64,000 nucleotides of DNA from Microbispora hainanensis (GCF_006874475.1 NZ_VIRM01000024.1:1-64000), one strand, 5' to 3'. Positions 1 to 8,778 are shown, numbered from the stretch's first letter. The notes: a model not told the origin generated them from the sequence alone. Program-made: numbers and translations.

Positions 1-903
1 TCCCCCCGGCCGGGCGGAGACCTCGGCGACCACGCGTTCGACGAGCTCCCGCTGCTCGGCGTCGATCCGGGCGAACCGCTCGGGATCGGCCTCGGCGTAC
101 CGGTCGTACCAGTCGGACTCGCGGGCCCGGCGGATCTCCTCCGGCGGGCGGGTGTCGTCGCCCTTGCTGTGCGGTCCGAGGCGGTGGGTGGCGAACTCGA
201 CCACCAGCGGGGACGGCTCGGTCCGCACGGCCTCGACGAGCGGGGCGAGCGCCTGCCTGATCTCGCCGACGTCGGTGCCGGCGATGTGGTGGTGCCGCAC
301 CCCGAAGGCCGCCGCCCGGGCGGCGATCGTGCCCGCCATCTGCGCGGACGTGGGGGTCGACTGGGCGATGCCGTTGTGCTCGACCACGACGAGCAGCGGC
401 ACCCGCCAGAGGGACGCCATGTTCAGCGCCTCGTAGACGGCGCCCTCGCCCCAGGTGCCGTCTCCGATGTACGCGCAGGCGAGCGCTCCCGTGCCGGCCA
501 GTTTGAGTGCCACCCCGGTCGCCACGGGCAGGCTCTCGCCCTGCACGCCGGTCGAAAGGAACCGCTGGTGGTAGATGTGCTGGCTGCCGCCGACGCCCCC
601 GCACAGCGCGCCCTCCCGCCCCATGATCTCGGCGAGCAGGCCGTGCGGGTCGGGATGGCGGGCGAGGAAGTGGCCGTGCCCCCGGTGGTTGCTGAAGACG
701 AAGTCGTCGTCGCGGAGCAGGGACGACACCGTGACCGGGATGTACTCCTGCCCGAGACAGGTGTGGGTGGTGCCGCTCAGCACGCCCTGCTCGAACAGGC
801 GGAGCAGGGCGCGTTCGAAGTGCCGGATGAGCAGGAGTGAGCGGAGGTCCACGTCGTTCAGGGCATGCCCCGGGCTCCGGGACGGTGCAGCGGTGACGAT
901 CAC
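1..903 (-). CDS. TPP-dependent dehydrogenase E1 component, alpha subunit (3' end beyond window)
   Basis: This is the alpha subunit of a pyruvate/acetoin/2-oxoacid dehydrogenase-type E1, which decarboxylates a 2-oxoacid on thiamine diphosphate and passes the acyl group on. The window holds 301 codons and the gene runs off the left edge. The TPP signature is intact: GDGTWGEGAVYEALN followed by VVEHNGIAQ (a GDG-x-N motif), with HRGHGHFLA and LGPHSKGDDT also typical of the family. The start is GTG at 903, with AGGAG 10 nt upstream. No beta subunit is visible, so it is either further left or absent. The gene is divergent from the NRPS operon and shares its regulatory region. It could be housekeeping, or it could supply a short acyl unit to the free carrier protein at 10362; the second idea is inference only. 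Confidence 0.85.
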   Translation of the reverse strand, partial: MIVTAAPSRSPGHALNDVDLRSLLLIRHFERALLRLFEQGVLSGTTHTCLGQEYIPVTVSSLLRDDDFVFSNHRGHGHFLARHPDPHGLLAEIMGREGALCGGVGGSQHIYHQRFLSTGVQGESLPVATGVALKLAGTGALACAYIGDGTWGEGAVYEALNMASLWRVPLLVVVEHNGIAQSTPTSAQMAGTIAARAAAFGVRHHHIAGTDVGEIRQALAPLVEAVRTEPSPLVVEFATHRLGPHSKGDDTRPPEEIRRARESDWYDRYAEADPERFARIDAEQRELVERVVAEVSARPGG

Positions 904-980
904 AGGTGGTCCGCTCCTGGTGCGTCTCTGGTCGAGGTGGTGCGCTCGACGCCGGGCCCCGTCGCCAGGGAAAGGAGCAC

Positions 981-1023
981 CACGGCATCCAGCACAGGAG
1001 CAGCGGCATCCGTTGACAGGAGC
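981..1023. repeat. Two adjacent imperfect ~21-bp repeats in the E1-alpha leader
   Basis: Two near-identical copies of about 21 bp sit back to back (about 981-1001 and 1002-1023), each containing CGGCATCC and then ACAGGAGC. A partial third ACAGGAAC follows and forms ACAGGA-ACA-TCCTGT at 1038-1052. They lie between the predicted E1-alpha promoter and its start, so they would be in the transcript leader. Function unknown. The rest of 904-1485 holds the two promoters and operators listed separately and no gene. Confidence 0.5.
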
Positions 1024-1068
1024 GCCAGCACCCTTCGACAGGAACATCCTGTTGAGGACCGTCCTGTC

Positions 1069-1082
1069 TGGGAGCGCTCCCA
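1069..1082. promoter_or_regulatory. CebR-type operator, perfect palindrome
   Basis: The sequence TGGGAGCGCTCCCA matches, base for base, the operator known for the Streptomyces cellobiose repressor CebR and the two boxes upstream of cebE in this window. It begins 3 bp downstream of the predicted -10 box of the E1-alpha promoter, so a bound repressor would cover the transcription start. Confidence 0.85.
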
Positions 1083-1085
1083 CGG

Positions 1086-1114
1086 AGGGTAGGTGCGGTA
1101 AGAGGCCGTGTCAA
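1086..1114 (-). promoter_or_regulatory. Predicted promoter of the E1-alpha gene
   Basis: On the minus strand there is a consensus -35 TTGACA (1114-1109), a 17-bp spacer and a -10 TACCCT (1091-1086), then 3 bp and the CebR-type operator. The cebE promoter has the same arrangement (TTGACG, 18 bp, GACCCT, 3 bp, operator). Confidence 0.6.
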
Positions 1115-1227
1115 TCCCTGGCCGAACAGCAAATTTGGGAGATTACGACCGCATTGTCCGTGATCTGCGGCAATATCCTCACATTCACCGTCTTGGGGCT
1201 AATAACGGACAGAAACTTCCATGACAC

Positions 1228-1257
1228 TTGACGAACGAAAGCCGTGATCCCTAGCCT
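1228..1257 (+). promoter_or_regulatory. Predicted promoter of the NRPS operon
   Basis: On the plus strand there is a -35 TTGACG (1228-1233), an 18-bp spacer and a -10 TAGCCT (1252-1257). The second CebR-type box starts 9 bp further on, at the expected transcription start. The leader to the GTG at 1486 would be about 220 nt. Confidence 0.55.
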
Positions 1258-1266
1258 CCACTGCCG

Positions 1267-1280
1267 TGGGAGCGTTCCCA
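1267..1280. promoter_or_regulatory. CebR-type operator with one mismatch
   Basis: TGGGAGCGTTCCCA differs from the perfect box by one base (C to T at position 9). It lies just downstream of the predicted NRPS promoter, about 206 bp before the first NRPS gene and 184 bp from the perfect box on the other side of the divergent region. Confidence 0.7.
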
Positions 1281-1485
1281 CTACCGCGTCCGAAAATGGG
1301 GGTTAAGGCGCGAGCGGCAGTGGATTCCGCGCCGCGCCAGGCACCAGTATGGAAGCTTCCGGCGGTGATTCCGCCGTCGGGTCGTTGGTCCGCGTCTTCG
1401 CAACGAATCGCCGGCGTGCCGAAGCGCAGAGCGCACAGAGGAATGCCATGTTCTTAATAAAAAATTCAACAGAGGTGCCGGCGTC

Positions 1486-4400
1486 GTGACCCGGACCGGC
1501 CTCTCACCGGCGAAGCAGGCGCTGCTGGCGCAGCGGCTCAGGGCCGGGAAAGCCGCGAGGGTCACCGTGCCGCCACGCCCGGCCGCCACCCACCCGCCGC
1601 TTTCGCACGCCCAGGAGCGCCTGTGGTTCCTGGAGCAGTACGCCCCGGGCACCACCGCCTACACCGTCGCCTTCGCCGTCCGGCTGGACGGCCATGAGAT
1701 CGACGGCGAGGCTCTGGAGCGCGCGCTCGCCGAGGTGGCCCGGCGCCACGAGAGCCTGCGCACCCGGTTCGTCACCACCGACGACGGGACGCCCGAGATC
1801 GTGCTGGACGACGAGCCCCTGGTGGAGCTGCGGCTGGTGGAGCTGCGGCTGACGGAATCGGACGACCCCGCCGCCGCGCGGGAGGAGGTCCAGGCGGAGC
1901 TGGCCCGGCCGTTCGACCTGGCGACCGGCCCGCTGCTGCGGTTGCTCCTGGTCCGGCTCGGCGCCCGCGAGCACGTGCTGCTCCTGACCATGCACCACGC
2001 CGTCACCGACGGCTGGTCGTGCGACATCGTGCTGGAGGAGCTGCTCGCCCTCCACGAGGCGTACCGCACCGGCACCGACGCCGGTCTCGCCGACCCGCCC
2101 GTGCAGTACGGCGACTACGCGCTCTGGGAACGCGGACGGACCCACGAGGACGACATCCGCTACTGGCGGGAGCGGCTGGCCGGGCTGCCGCCGCTCGAAC
2201 TTCCCACCGACCTGCCGCGCCCGCCCGAGCAGGGTTCCGCGGGAGCGGCCCACGGCGTCACGCTCGACCGCGAGCTGGCTGACGCGCTCACGGCGCTGGG
2301 CGCGGCGAACGGCGCGACTCTCTACATGACGCTGCTCGCCGCCTTCCAGGTGCTCCTCGCGCGCTACTCCGGCCAGGACGACTTCGCGGTGGGATCGCCC
2401 GTGTCGGGACGCGACCTGCCGGAGCTGGAGCGGGTCGTCGGGCTCTTCATCAACTCGCTGCCGATGCGGGCCGACCTGTCCGGCGACCCGACCTTCACCG
2501 AGCTGCTCGGCCGGGTGCGCGAGACGGCGCTGGACGCGTACACGCACCAGGAGCTGCCCTTCGACCGGCTGGTCGGCGAGCTCGGCGTCGAGCGCGACGT
2601 GAGCAGGTCGCCGGTGTTCCAGGTGATGTTCGCGCTGCAGAACTACCGGTCGGCCCCACTGCGCACCCAGGGCCTGACCATGTCGGCGTACCCGTTCGAG
2701 GTGACCGCCAGCCGGTTCGACCTCGCGCTCTACCTCATGGACCAGGGCGACGGCCTCTACGGCAACATCACCTACCGCACCGAGCTGTTCCGCCCGGCCA
2801 CGATCGCGCGGATGGCGGAGTGCTTCGAGCATCTGCTCAGGTCGATCGTCGCCGATCCCGGCGCCCGGGTGTCCGACCTGGAGCTGCTCCCGGCGGCCGA
2901 GCGCGACCGCGTGCTCGCGTTCGCGGGAGCGGGCCCCGAGGCCCAGACGCCCCCGGCGGACGCGTTCGGCGGGGCGTCGTCGCTGCACGAGGCGATCGCC
3001 GCGCAGGCGGCCCGCACCCCGTCCGCGACCGCCGTCGCCTGCGGCGGCGACGCCCTCACGTACGCCGAGCTGGACGCGGCGGCCGACCGGCTCGCCCGGC
3101 GGCTGCGCGGGCTCGGCGTGGGGCGCGACGACCGTGTGGCGATCTGCCTGGAGCAGTCGGCCGGGCTCGCGGTCGCGGTGCTCGGCGTGCTCAAGGCGGG
3201 CGCGGCCTACCTGCCGCTCGACCCGGAGCACCCGCGTGGCCGGCTCGAGTTCGTCCTGGACGACGCCGCGGCGTCGATCGTCGTGACCAGCCCGGACCTG
3301 CGCGACCGGCTGCCGGACGACGTCACCGCCGTGTACCTCGGCGAGGAGGCGCCGGAGCCGGTCGATCCCTGGGAGCCCGCGACGCCGGGCGACCTCGCGT
3401 ACGTGATCTACACCTCCGGCACCACCGGGCGGCCCAAGGGCGTCGCGGTGCAGCACCACGAGGTCATGGTCTATCTCGCCGGAGTGCGCGAGCGCCTGGG
3501 CGTGGAGCCCGGCTCGTCCTTCGCCCTGCTGCAGTCGCTCGCCTTCGACTTCGGCGTCACGGTCTTCTACCTGTGCCTGATGACCGGCGGCACGCTGCAC
3601 CTGGTGCCCTCGCGCACCGCCGGTCCCGAGCTGGCGGAGATCTTCCGGCGGACCGGGATCGACTACCTCAAGATCACGCCGTCGCATCTGGCGGCGCTGC
3701 TCGCCGACGCCGGGCCCGGCGACCTGCTGCCCAGGAAGCTGCTGCTCCTGGGCGGCGAGGCGGCCCCGCGCGGCTGGGCGGCCGAGCTCGCGGCGCTGGG
3801 CCGCTGCCGGGTCGTCAACCACTACGGGCCGACCGAGGCCACCGTGGGCGTGACCACCTACGACGTCGCCCGGCTGCCCGCTCCCGACGGCCCGGCCGAG
3901 GCGAGCGTGAGCCTGCCGATCGGCTCGCCGCTGCCCGGGGCGCGGGCGTACGTGCTGGACGAGCGGCTGCGGCCGGTGCCCGCCGGAGTGCCGGGGGAGA
4001 TCTACCTCGGCGGCGAGCGGCTGGCCCGCGGCTACCTGAACCGGCCGGCCCTGACCGCCGACCGGTTCCTGCCCGACCCGTACGGCCCGCCCGGGGCGCG
4101 CATGTACCGCACCGGCGACCTCGGCCGCTGGTCCGGCACGGGCGACCTGGAGTTCCTCGGCCGCCGCGACCTCCAGGTGAAGATCCGCGGCTATCGGGTC
4201 GAGCTCGGCGAGGTCGAGTCGGTGCTGGCCGACCATCCGGACGTCGCCCAGGCCGTGGCCGAGCCGCGCGGCGAGCAGCTCGTCGCCTACCTCGTCCCCG
4301 CCGTGGACGGCGCGCGGCCGGATACCGCGGACGTGCGCGCGTGGCTGGCCGACCGGCTGCCCGCGTACATGGTCCCCTCGCGGTACGCCTGGCTCGACGA

Positions 4401-7194
4401 GCTGCCGCTCAAGTCGCACGGCAAGGTGGACCGCTCGCGGCTGCCCGAGCCGGAGGCGGACGTCGCGGCGGCCGAATACGTCGCTCCGGCGCCCGGCCCC
4501 GAGGAGGACGTGGCCCGCGTCTGGGCGGAGGTGCTGGACGTCGAGCGCGTGGGGGCGCTCGACGACTTCTTCGCCCTGGGCGGCCACTCGCTGCTCGCGA
4601 TGCGGGTCATCGCCCGGCTGCGCAAGGCGCATCCGGACCGGCGGATCACGGTGCTCGACGTGTTCAAGCACCGCACCGTCCGCGAGCTGGCCCGGCTGCT
4701 CACGGCCGAGGGGGACGTGCCGCGGTCGCTGCTGCACCGGCTCACCCCCGCCAGGGCCGCCACCACCACCCTGGTGTGCGTGCCGTACGGCGGGGGCAGC
4801 GCCGTGGTCTACCAGCCGCTCGCGGACGCGCTGCCGGACGACTGGGCGCTCTACTCGGTCGCCGTGCCCGGCCACGAGCTGGGGGAGGAGGCCCGGCCGT
4901 TCGACGAGGTCGTCGTCGACTGCGTGGCCGAGATCTCCGAGATCCTGGACAGGAACGGCGGCTCGCTCGTGCTGTACGGCCACTGCGGCCTCGGCGTCAT
5001 GCTGTCCTCCGGGATCGCCCGGAGGCTGGAGGCGGACGGCCGCACCGTGGACGCGTTGTATCTCGGCGGGGTGTTCCCCTTCGCCCGGCCGGGCCGCGGC
5101 CTGAACTGGCTCGGGTCCTTCTTCGACCGCCTCACCAGCGACCAGCAGCGGGTCAACGCCCTGACCGCGGCCGGGCTCGACGTGGAGGAGCTGGGCCGGG
5201 AACAGGTCAAACTCATCGTGCGCAACCGCCGCGAAGGCACCCGCGCCGCCGAGCGCTACTTCACCCAGATCTTCGAGGAGGGCGGCGGCCCGGCGCTGCG
5301 CGCGCCGGTGATCGCCGTTGTCGGCGAACGCGACCCGGCGGCCGAGTTCTACCAGGAACGTTACAAGGAGTGGCACTGCCTGTCAGAGGAGACGGCGTGC
5401 GTCGTCCTCGACGAGGCCGGCCACTTCTTCCTGCGCTACCGCAACGAGGAGCTCGCCGAGATCGTCACCGGCATCCACCACGCGCTCGCCTCGGGGCGTA
5501 CGGAGGGGATGGAGCGGGACGACAGCCGCACCTGGTGGCTGCAAGGTGTCTCGCGCCGCTCCGCCGAGGCGGGGGCCGGGACGGGCACGGCCGAGGGGGC
5601 CGCGGCGCAGGAGGCTGCCGGCGGTGTGGACGGTGCCGACAATGTGGATGGTGCCGGCGGTGTGGACGGTGCGGTGGAGACGCGGGTGCGGGTCGGCCCG
5701 CCGCCCAGCATGCGGCGCTTCCTCGTCGTCGCGGCCGGGCAGCTCGTCTCGATGACCGGGTCCGCGCTGACCGAGTTCGCCATCCCGCTGTGGATCTATC
5801 TCACCACCGGGTCGCTCGCCAGGTTCGCGCTGTTCTCCGTGCTCGGCCTGCTGCCCGGCATGCTCGTGGCCCCGCTGGCCGGCGCCATCGTCGACCGGTT
5901 CGACCGGCGCAAGGTCATGGTCGCCGGGGACGCCGCCGCCGGCGGCACCCAGCTCATGCTTGGACTGCTGCTGTGGACCGGCAACCTCCAGATCTGGCAC
6001 ATCTATCCGCTGCTGGTCTGCCTGTCCGTCGCGCTCACCTTCCAACGGCTCGCGTACGGCTCGGCGATCCCGCAGCTCGTGCCGAAACGGTTCCTCGGGC
6101 ACGCCAACGGCGTCGTCCAGATGGCCACCGGCACCGCGCAGCTCATCGTGCCGCTGATCGCGGTCGGGCTGATGGCGGCGATCGGGCTGGAGGGCATCCT
6201 CGTCATCGACGTGGCCAGCTACGTCGTCGCCACGCTGACCGTCGCGCTGATCCGTTTCCCGGCGACGATGGCCTGGAAGCGGCGCGAGAGCGTGCTCGCC
6301 GAGATGCTGGGCGGGATCCGCCACTCCTGGGGCAACCGGGGCTTCCGCGCGATGCTGTTCTACTTCGCGGTGCTGAACATCTTCCTGTCCCCGCTGTTCA
6401 TGATGATCTCGCCGCTGGTGCTGTCGTTCGGCACGCTGGCCGAGGTCGGCCGGGTGTCGTTCGCGGGCGGGCTCGGCGCCTTCCTCGGCGGCCTGGCCAT
6501 GGCCGCGTGGGGCGGGCCGCGCCGCAGGCGCCTGCTCGGCGTGCTGCTGTCGACGCTCGCCCTGTCGGTGTTCTGCCTGCTGACCGGGCTGCGCCCCGAC
6601 CTGTTCCTCATCGCGGTCGGCGCGTTCGGCATGTCGCTGTGCCTCACCCTGCTGAACGGCGTCTACGCCACGATCATCCAGGTCAAGGTGCCGCAGCGGT
6701 TCCACGGCCGGGTCATCGCGCTGAACACGCTGATCGCCTGGTCCACCCTGCCGATCGGATTCGGCCTGGTCGCCCCGTACGGCGCGCAGGTGTTCGAGCC
6801 GCTGCTCGCGCCGGACGGGCCGCTCGCGAACACGGCGGGCGTTCTGCTCGGCACCGGCGCCGGCCGCGGCATCGGCTTCATGTACGCCTGCTTCGGGGTG
6901 GCGATCGCGGTCATCGCGCTGGTCGCGCTGCGGATCCGGGTGCTGCGCCGGTTCGACGTCGAGGTGCCCGACGCCCTGCCGGACGACATCGTCGGCTACC
7001 AGGCGCTGACCGAACGCATCGCGGCGGCCCGTACGGACGTCAAGACGGACGCCCGGACAGGTGACACACGGACAGGTGACGCCCGGACAGGTGACACACG
7101 GACAGGTGACACACGGACAGGTGACACACGGACAGGTGGCACACGGACAGGCGACACGCGGGCGGCACGCGAGCCGGAGAAGGAGCACGCATGA
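1486..7194 (+). CDS. NRPS C-A-PCP-TE module fused to a C-terminal MFS exporter
   Basis: A 1902-residue protein with five parts. (1) A short N-terminal helix and a condensation domain to about residue 480, active site HHAVTDG at 170-176. (2) An adenylation domain at about 500-1005, with YTSGTTGRPKG, NHYGPTEATVG and the A10 lysine in SHGKVDR; the pocket reads D-F-T-K-L-G-H-V-G-K, closest to Asp/Asn codes, and His322 favours Asp. (3) A carrier domain with its phosphopantetheine Ser at 1035 (LGGHSLL). (4) A thioesterase at about 1085-1320 whose nucleophile elbow is GHCGLG, so Cys1167 replaces the usual Ser. (5) After a Gly/Asp-rich linker, a complete MFS_3/EntS-like transporter from about 1409 to 1850. 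The frame is unbroken. It looks like the terminating module although it is encoded first. Start is GTG with AGAGG upstream; its stop overlaps the next start (ATGA). Confidence 0.9.
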   Translation: MTRTGLSPAKQALLAQRLRAGKAARVTVPPRPAATHPPLSHAQERLWFLEQYAPGTTAYTVAFAVRLDGHEIDGEALERALAEVARRHESLRTRFVTTDDGTPEIVLDDEPLVELRLVELRLTESDDPAAAREEVQAELARPFDLATGPLLRLLLVRLGAREHVLLLTMHHAVTDGWSCDIVLEELLALHEAYRTGTDAGLADPPVQYGDYALWERGRTHEDDIRYWRERLAGLPPLELPTDLPRPPEQGSAGAAHGVTLDRELADALTALGAANGATLYMTLLAAFQVLLARYSGQDDFAVGSPVSGRDLPELERVVGLFINSLPMRADLSGDPTFTELLGRVRETALDAYTHQELPFDRLVGELGVERDVSRSPVFQVMFALQNYRSAPLRTQGLTMSAYPFEVTASRFDLALYLMDQGDGLYGNITYRTELFRPATIARMAECFEHLLRSIVADPGARVSDLELLPAAERDRVLAFAGAGPEAQTPPADAFGGASSLHEAIAAQAARTPSATAVACGGDALTYAELDAAADRLARRLRGLGVGRDDRVAICLEQSAGLAVAVLGVLKAGAAYLPLDPEHPRGRLEFVLDDAAASIVVTSPDLRDRLPDDVTAVYLGEEAPEPVDPWEPATPGDLAYVIYTSGTTGRPKGVAVQHHEVMVYLAGVRERLGVEPGSSFALLQSLAFDFGVTVFYLCLMTGGTLHLVPSRTAGPELAEIFRRTGIDYLKITPSHLAALLADAGPGDLLPRKLLLLGGEAAPRGWAAELAALGRCRVVNHYGPTEATVGVTTYDVARLPAPDGPAEASVSLPIGSPLPGARAYVLDERLRPVPAGVPGEIYLGGERLARGYLNRPALTADRFLPDPYGPPGARMYRTGDLGRWSGTGDLEFLGRRDLQVKIRGYRVELGEVESVLADHPDVAQAVAEPRGEQLVAYLVPAVDGARPDTADVRAWLADRLPAYMVPSRYAWLDELPLKSHGKVDRSRLPEPEADVAAAEYVAPAPGPEEDVARVWAEVLDVERVGALDDFFALGGHSLLAMRVIARLRKAHPDRRITVLDVFKHRTVRELARLLTAEGDVPRSLLHRLTPARAATTTLVCVPYGGGSAVVYQPLADALPDDWALYSVAVPGHELGEEARPFDEVVVDCVAEISEILDRNGGSLVLYGHCGLGVMLSSGIARRLEADGRTVDALYLGGVFPFARPGRGLNWLGSFFDRLTSDQQRVNALTAAGLDVEELGREQVKLIVRNRREGTRAAERYFTQIFEEGGGPALRAPVIAVVGERDPAAEFYQERYKEWHCLSEETACVVLDEAGHFFLRYRNEELAEIVTGIHHALASGRTEGMERDDSRTWWLQGVSRRSAEAGAGTGTAEGAAAQEAAGGVDGADNVDGAGGVDGAVETRVRVGPPPSMRRFLVVAAGQLVSMTGSALTEFAIPLWIYLTTGSLARFALFSVLGLLPGMLVAPLAGAIVDRFDRRKVMVAGDAAAGGTQLMLGLLLWTGNLQIWHIYPLLVCLSVALTFQRLAYGSAIPQLVPKRFLGHANGVVQMATGTAQLIVPLIAVGLMAAIGLEGILVIDVASYVVATLTVALIRFPATMAWKRRESVLAEMLGGIRHSWGNRGFRAMLFYFAVLNIFLSPLFMMISPLVLSFGTLAEVGRVSFAGGLGAFLGGLAMAAWGGPRRRRLLGVLLSTLALSVFCLLTGLRPDLFLIAVGAFGMSLCLTLLNGVYATIIQVKVPQRFHGRVIALNTLIAWSTLPIGFGLVAPYGAQVFEPLLAPDGPLANTAGVLLGTGAGRGIGFMYACFGVAIAVIALVALRIRVLRRFDVEVPDALPDDIVGYQALTERIAAARTDVKTDARTGDTRTGDARTGDTRTGDTRTGDTRTGGTRTGDTRAAREPEKEHA
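7051..7155 (+). repeat. Seven tandem copies of a 15-bp repeat encoding TRTGD-type pentapeptides
   Basis: The unit ACACGGACAGGTGAC is repeated seven times with few changes, encoding (T/A)RTG(D/G) repeats at residues 1856-1890 of the NRPS-MFS protein, after the last membrane segment. The 15-bp period keeps the frame, so copy-number changes would only alter tail length. The array ends 35 bp before the coupled start of the next gene. Confidence 0.95.
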
Positions 7195-8777
7195 CGGGGA
7201 CGCCGAGGACGACGCGTACGCCGAGGACGCCGAGGACGCGGGGCGTGCCCGCGCTCACCGTGCCGGAGCTGCTGCGGCTGCGCGCGGAGCAGGAGCCCGA
7301 GGGCGTCGCGATGATCGTCGAGGGGCACGGGACGCTCACCTTCGCCGAGTGGGACCGCAGGTCGGCGGCGCTCGCCGCCGGGCTGGCAGGCCGGGGCGTC
7401 GCCCCCGGCGACCGGGTGGCGCTGCACTTCGGCAGCCGCGACTGGATCGACTTCGCGGTGGCGTTCTTCGGGGTGCTCAAGGCGGGCGCGGTGGCCGTGC
7501 CCATGTCGGACCGGCTGGCTCCGGCCGAGCTACGCTACATGGCCGGCCACTGCGCGGCGTCGGCGGTGCTGCTCGGCCGCGATCTGACGGCGCCCGAGGG
7601 AGAGCACTGGACCGCGACCCCGGCGGAGCTGGAGGCCGGTTCCGACCCGGAGACGGCGCCGGAGACAGGGCCGGAAACGCCGCGGGTGCGGCCCGGCGAC
7701 CTGGCGCAGATCCTCTACACCTCCGGCACGACCGGGCGGCCCAAGGGGGTCGGCGCCAGCCACGCCAACCTCGCCTACGGGTGCGTCACGCAGCCCAAGC
7801 ACCGCAGGTTCGCCCACTCACGCCACCTGCTGCACGCCTTCCCGATCGGCACGAACGCCGGGCAGACCATGCTGATGAACGCGCTGGACGCGCGGCCGGC
7901 CGTGCTGACCCCGGCGAGGTTCACGCCCGGCCGGTTCGCCCGGCTGATCGAGACCTACCGCCCGGGCACCGTGTTCCTGGTGCCGTCCATGGCGATCGAG
8001 CTGCTCGACGCCGGGCTGCACGAGCGGCACGACATGTCCAGCGTGGTGCTGCTCGGGTCGGCGGCGGCCGCGCTTCCCCCCGCCCTGTCGGAGCGGCTGT
8101 CGGCGGCCTTCCCGAACGCGACCGTGACGAACTACTACACGTCCACCGAGGCCGCCCCCGCCCAGACGATCATGATTTACGACCGTACGCGGCCCGCCGC
8201 CCTGGGGCGGCCGGCGTTCGGGGGCTCGCTGCGCATCACGGACGAGGAGGGCAACCCGCTCCCGCCCGGGGAGACCGGCGAGGTGTGGATGCGGTCGCCC
8301 ACCGCCACCCGGTCCTACTACGGCGACGCCGAGGCCAGCGCCCGGTCGTTCCGGGACGGCTGGGTGCGCATGGGCGACGTCGGATACGTGGACGCCGACG
8401 GCTACCTCTACCTCGTCGACCGGGAGAGCGACGTGGTGAAGAGCGGCGCGTTCAAGGTGTCCACGCTCCAGGTGGAGGCCGCGCTTCACGAGCACCCGGG
8501 GATCGCCGAGGCGGCCGTGTTCGGGCTCCCGCATCCGGTGCTGGGCTCCGTGCTCGGCGCCGCGATCGTGCCCAGGACGGCGGCACAGCCGGAGAGCCCC
8601 GGGCTGTCCGAGAGTGAGGTGCGCGCCTTCCTGATGGACCGGCTGGCCTGGCACGAGCTGCCCGAACGGGTCCTCGTGGTCGACAGCCTGCCCAGGAACC
8701 AGTCAGGCAAGGTCATCAAGAAGGAGCTGCCCGCGCTGCTGGGCGGCTCCGTGAGCAGCACGACGGAAGGCGAGTGA
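7191..8777 (+). CDS. Free-standing AMP-dependent acyl-CoA/acyl-carrier ligase
   Basis: A 528-residue ANL-superfamily enzyme. It shows the P-loop-like YTSGTTGRPKG, the adenylate-binding YYTSTEAAP, the hinge region (GDVGYVDADGYLYLVDRESD) and the catalytic C-terminal lysine in NQSGKVIKKE. Its closest resemblance is to fatty/aryl acyl-CoA ligases rather than to NRPS A domains, and it has no carrier domain of its own. It probably activates a carboxylic acid and loads it on CoA or on a carrier protein encoded downstream (10362 or the C-PCP at 8779). The start codon overlaps the NRPS-MFS stop (ATGA), implying translational coupling. The N-terminal 15 residues are rich in TPRT repeats, so a later start is possible. 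The substrate cannot be read from sequence. Confidence 0.85.
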   Translation: MTGTPRTTRTPRTPRTRGVPALTVPELLRLRAEQEPEGVAMIVEGHGTLTFAEWDRRSAALAAGLAGRGVAPGDRVALHFGSRDWIDFAVAFFGVLKAGAVAVPMSDRLAPAELRYMAGHCAASAVLLGRDLTAPEGEHWTATPAELEAGSDPETAPETGPETPRVRPGDLAQILYTSGTTGRPKGVGASHANLAYGCVTQPKHRRFAHSRHLLHAFPIGTNAGQTMLMNALDARPAVLTPARFTPGRFARLIETYRPGTVFLVPSMAIELLDAGLHERHDMSSVVLLGSAAAALPPALSERLSAAFPNATVTNYYTSTEAAPAQTIMIYDRTRPAALGRPAFGGSLRITDEEGNPLPPGETGEVWMRSPTATRSYYGDAEASARSFRDGWVRMGDVGYVDADGYLYLVDRESDVVKSGAFKVSTLQVEAALHEHPGIAEAAVFGLPHPVLGSVLGAAIVPRTAAQPESPGLSESEVRAFLMDRLAWHELPERVLVVDSLPRNQSGKVIKKELPALLGGSVSSTTEGE

Positions 8778-8778
8778 G

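Noticed and set aside
904-1485. Riboswitch or small RNA in the long divergent region
   Set aside because: I could find no known riboswitch core; promoters, operators and simple repeats explain what is visible.
1504-5376. A 1290-codon open frame antisense to the first NRPS gene
   Set aside because: Arg/His/Val-rich translation with no recognisable domain; it mirrors a strongly supported NRPS frame in high-GC DNA.
2820-7064. A 1414-codon plus-strand frame inside the NRPS-MFS gene
   Set aside because: Arg/Pro/Gly-rich out-of-frame reading of the same gene, without domains.
7051-7155. CRISPR-like array
   Set aside because: Units are contiguous with no spacers and translate into a pentapeptide repeat in frame with the NRPS-MFS protein.
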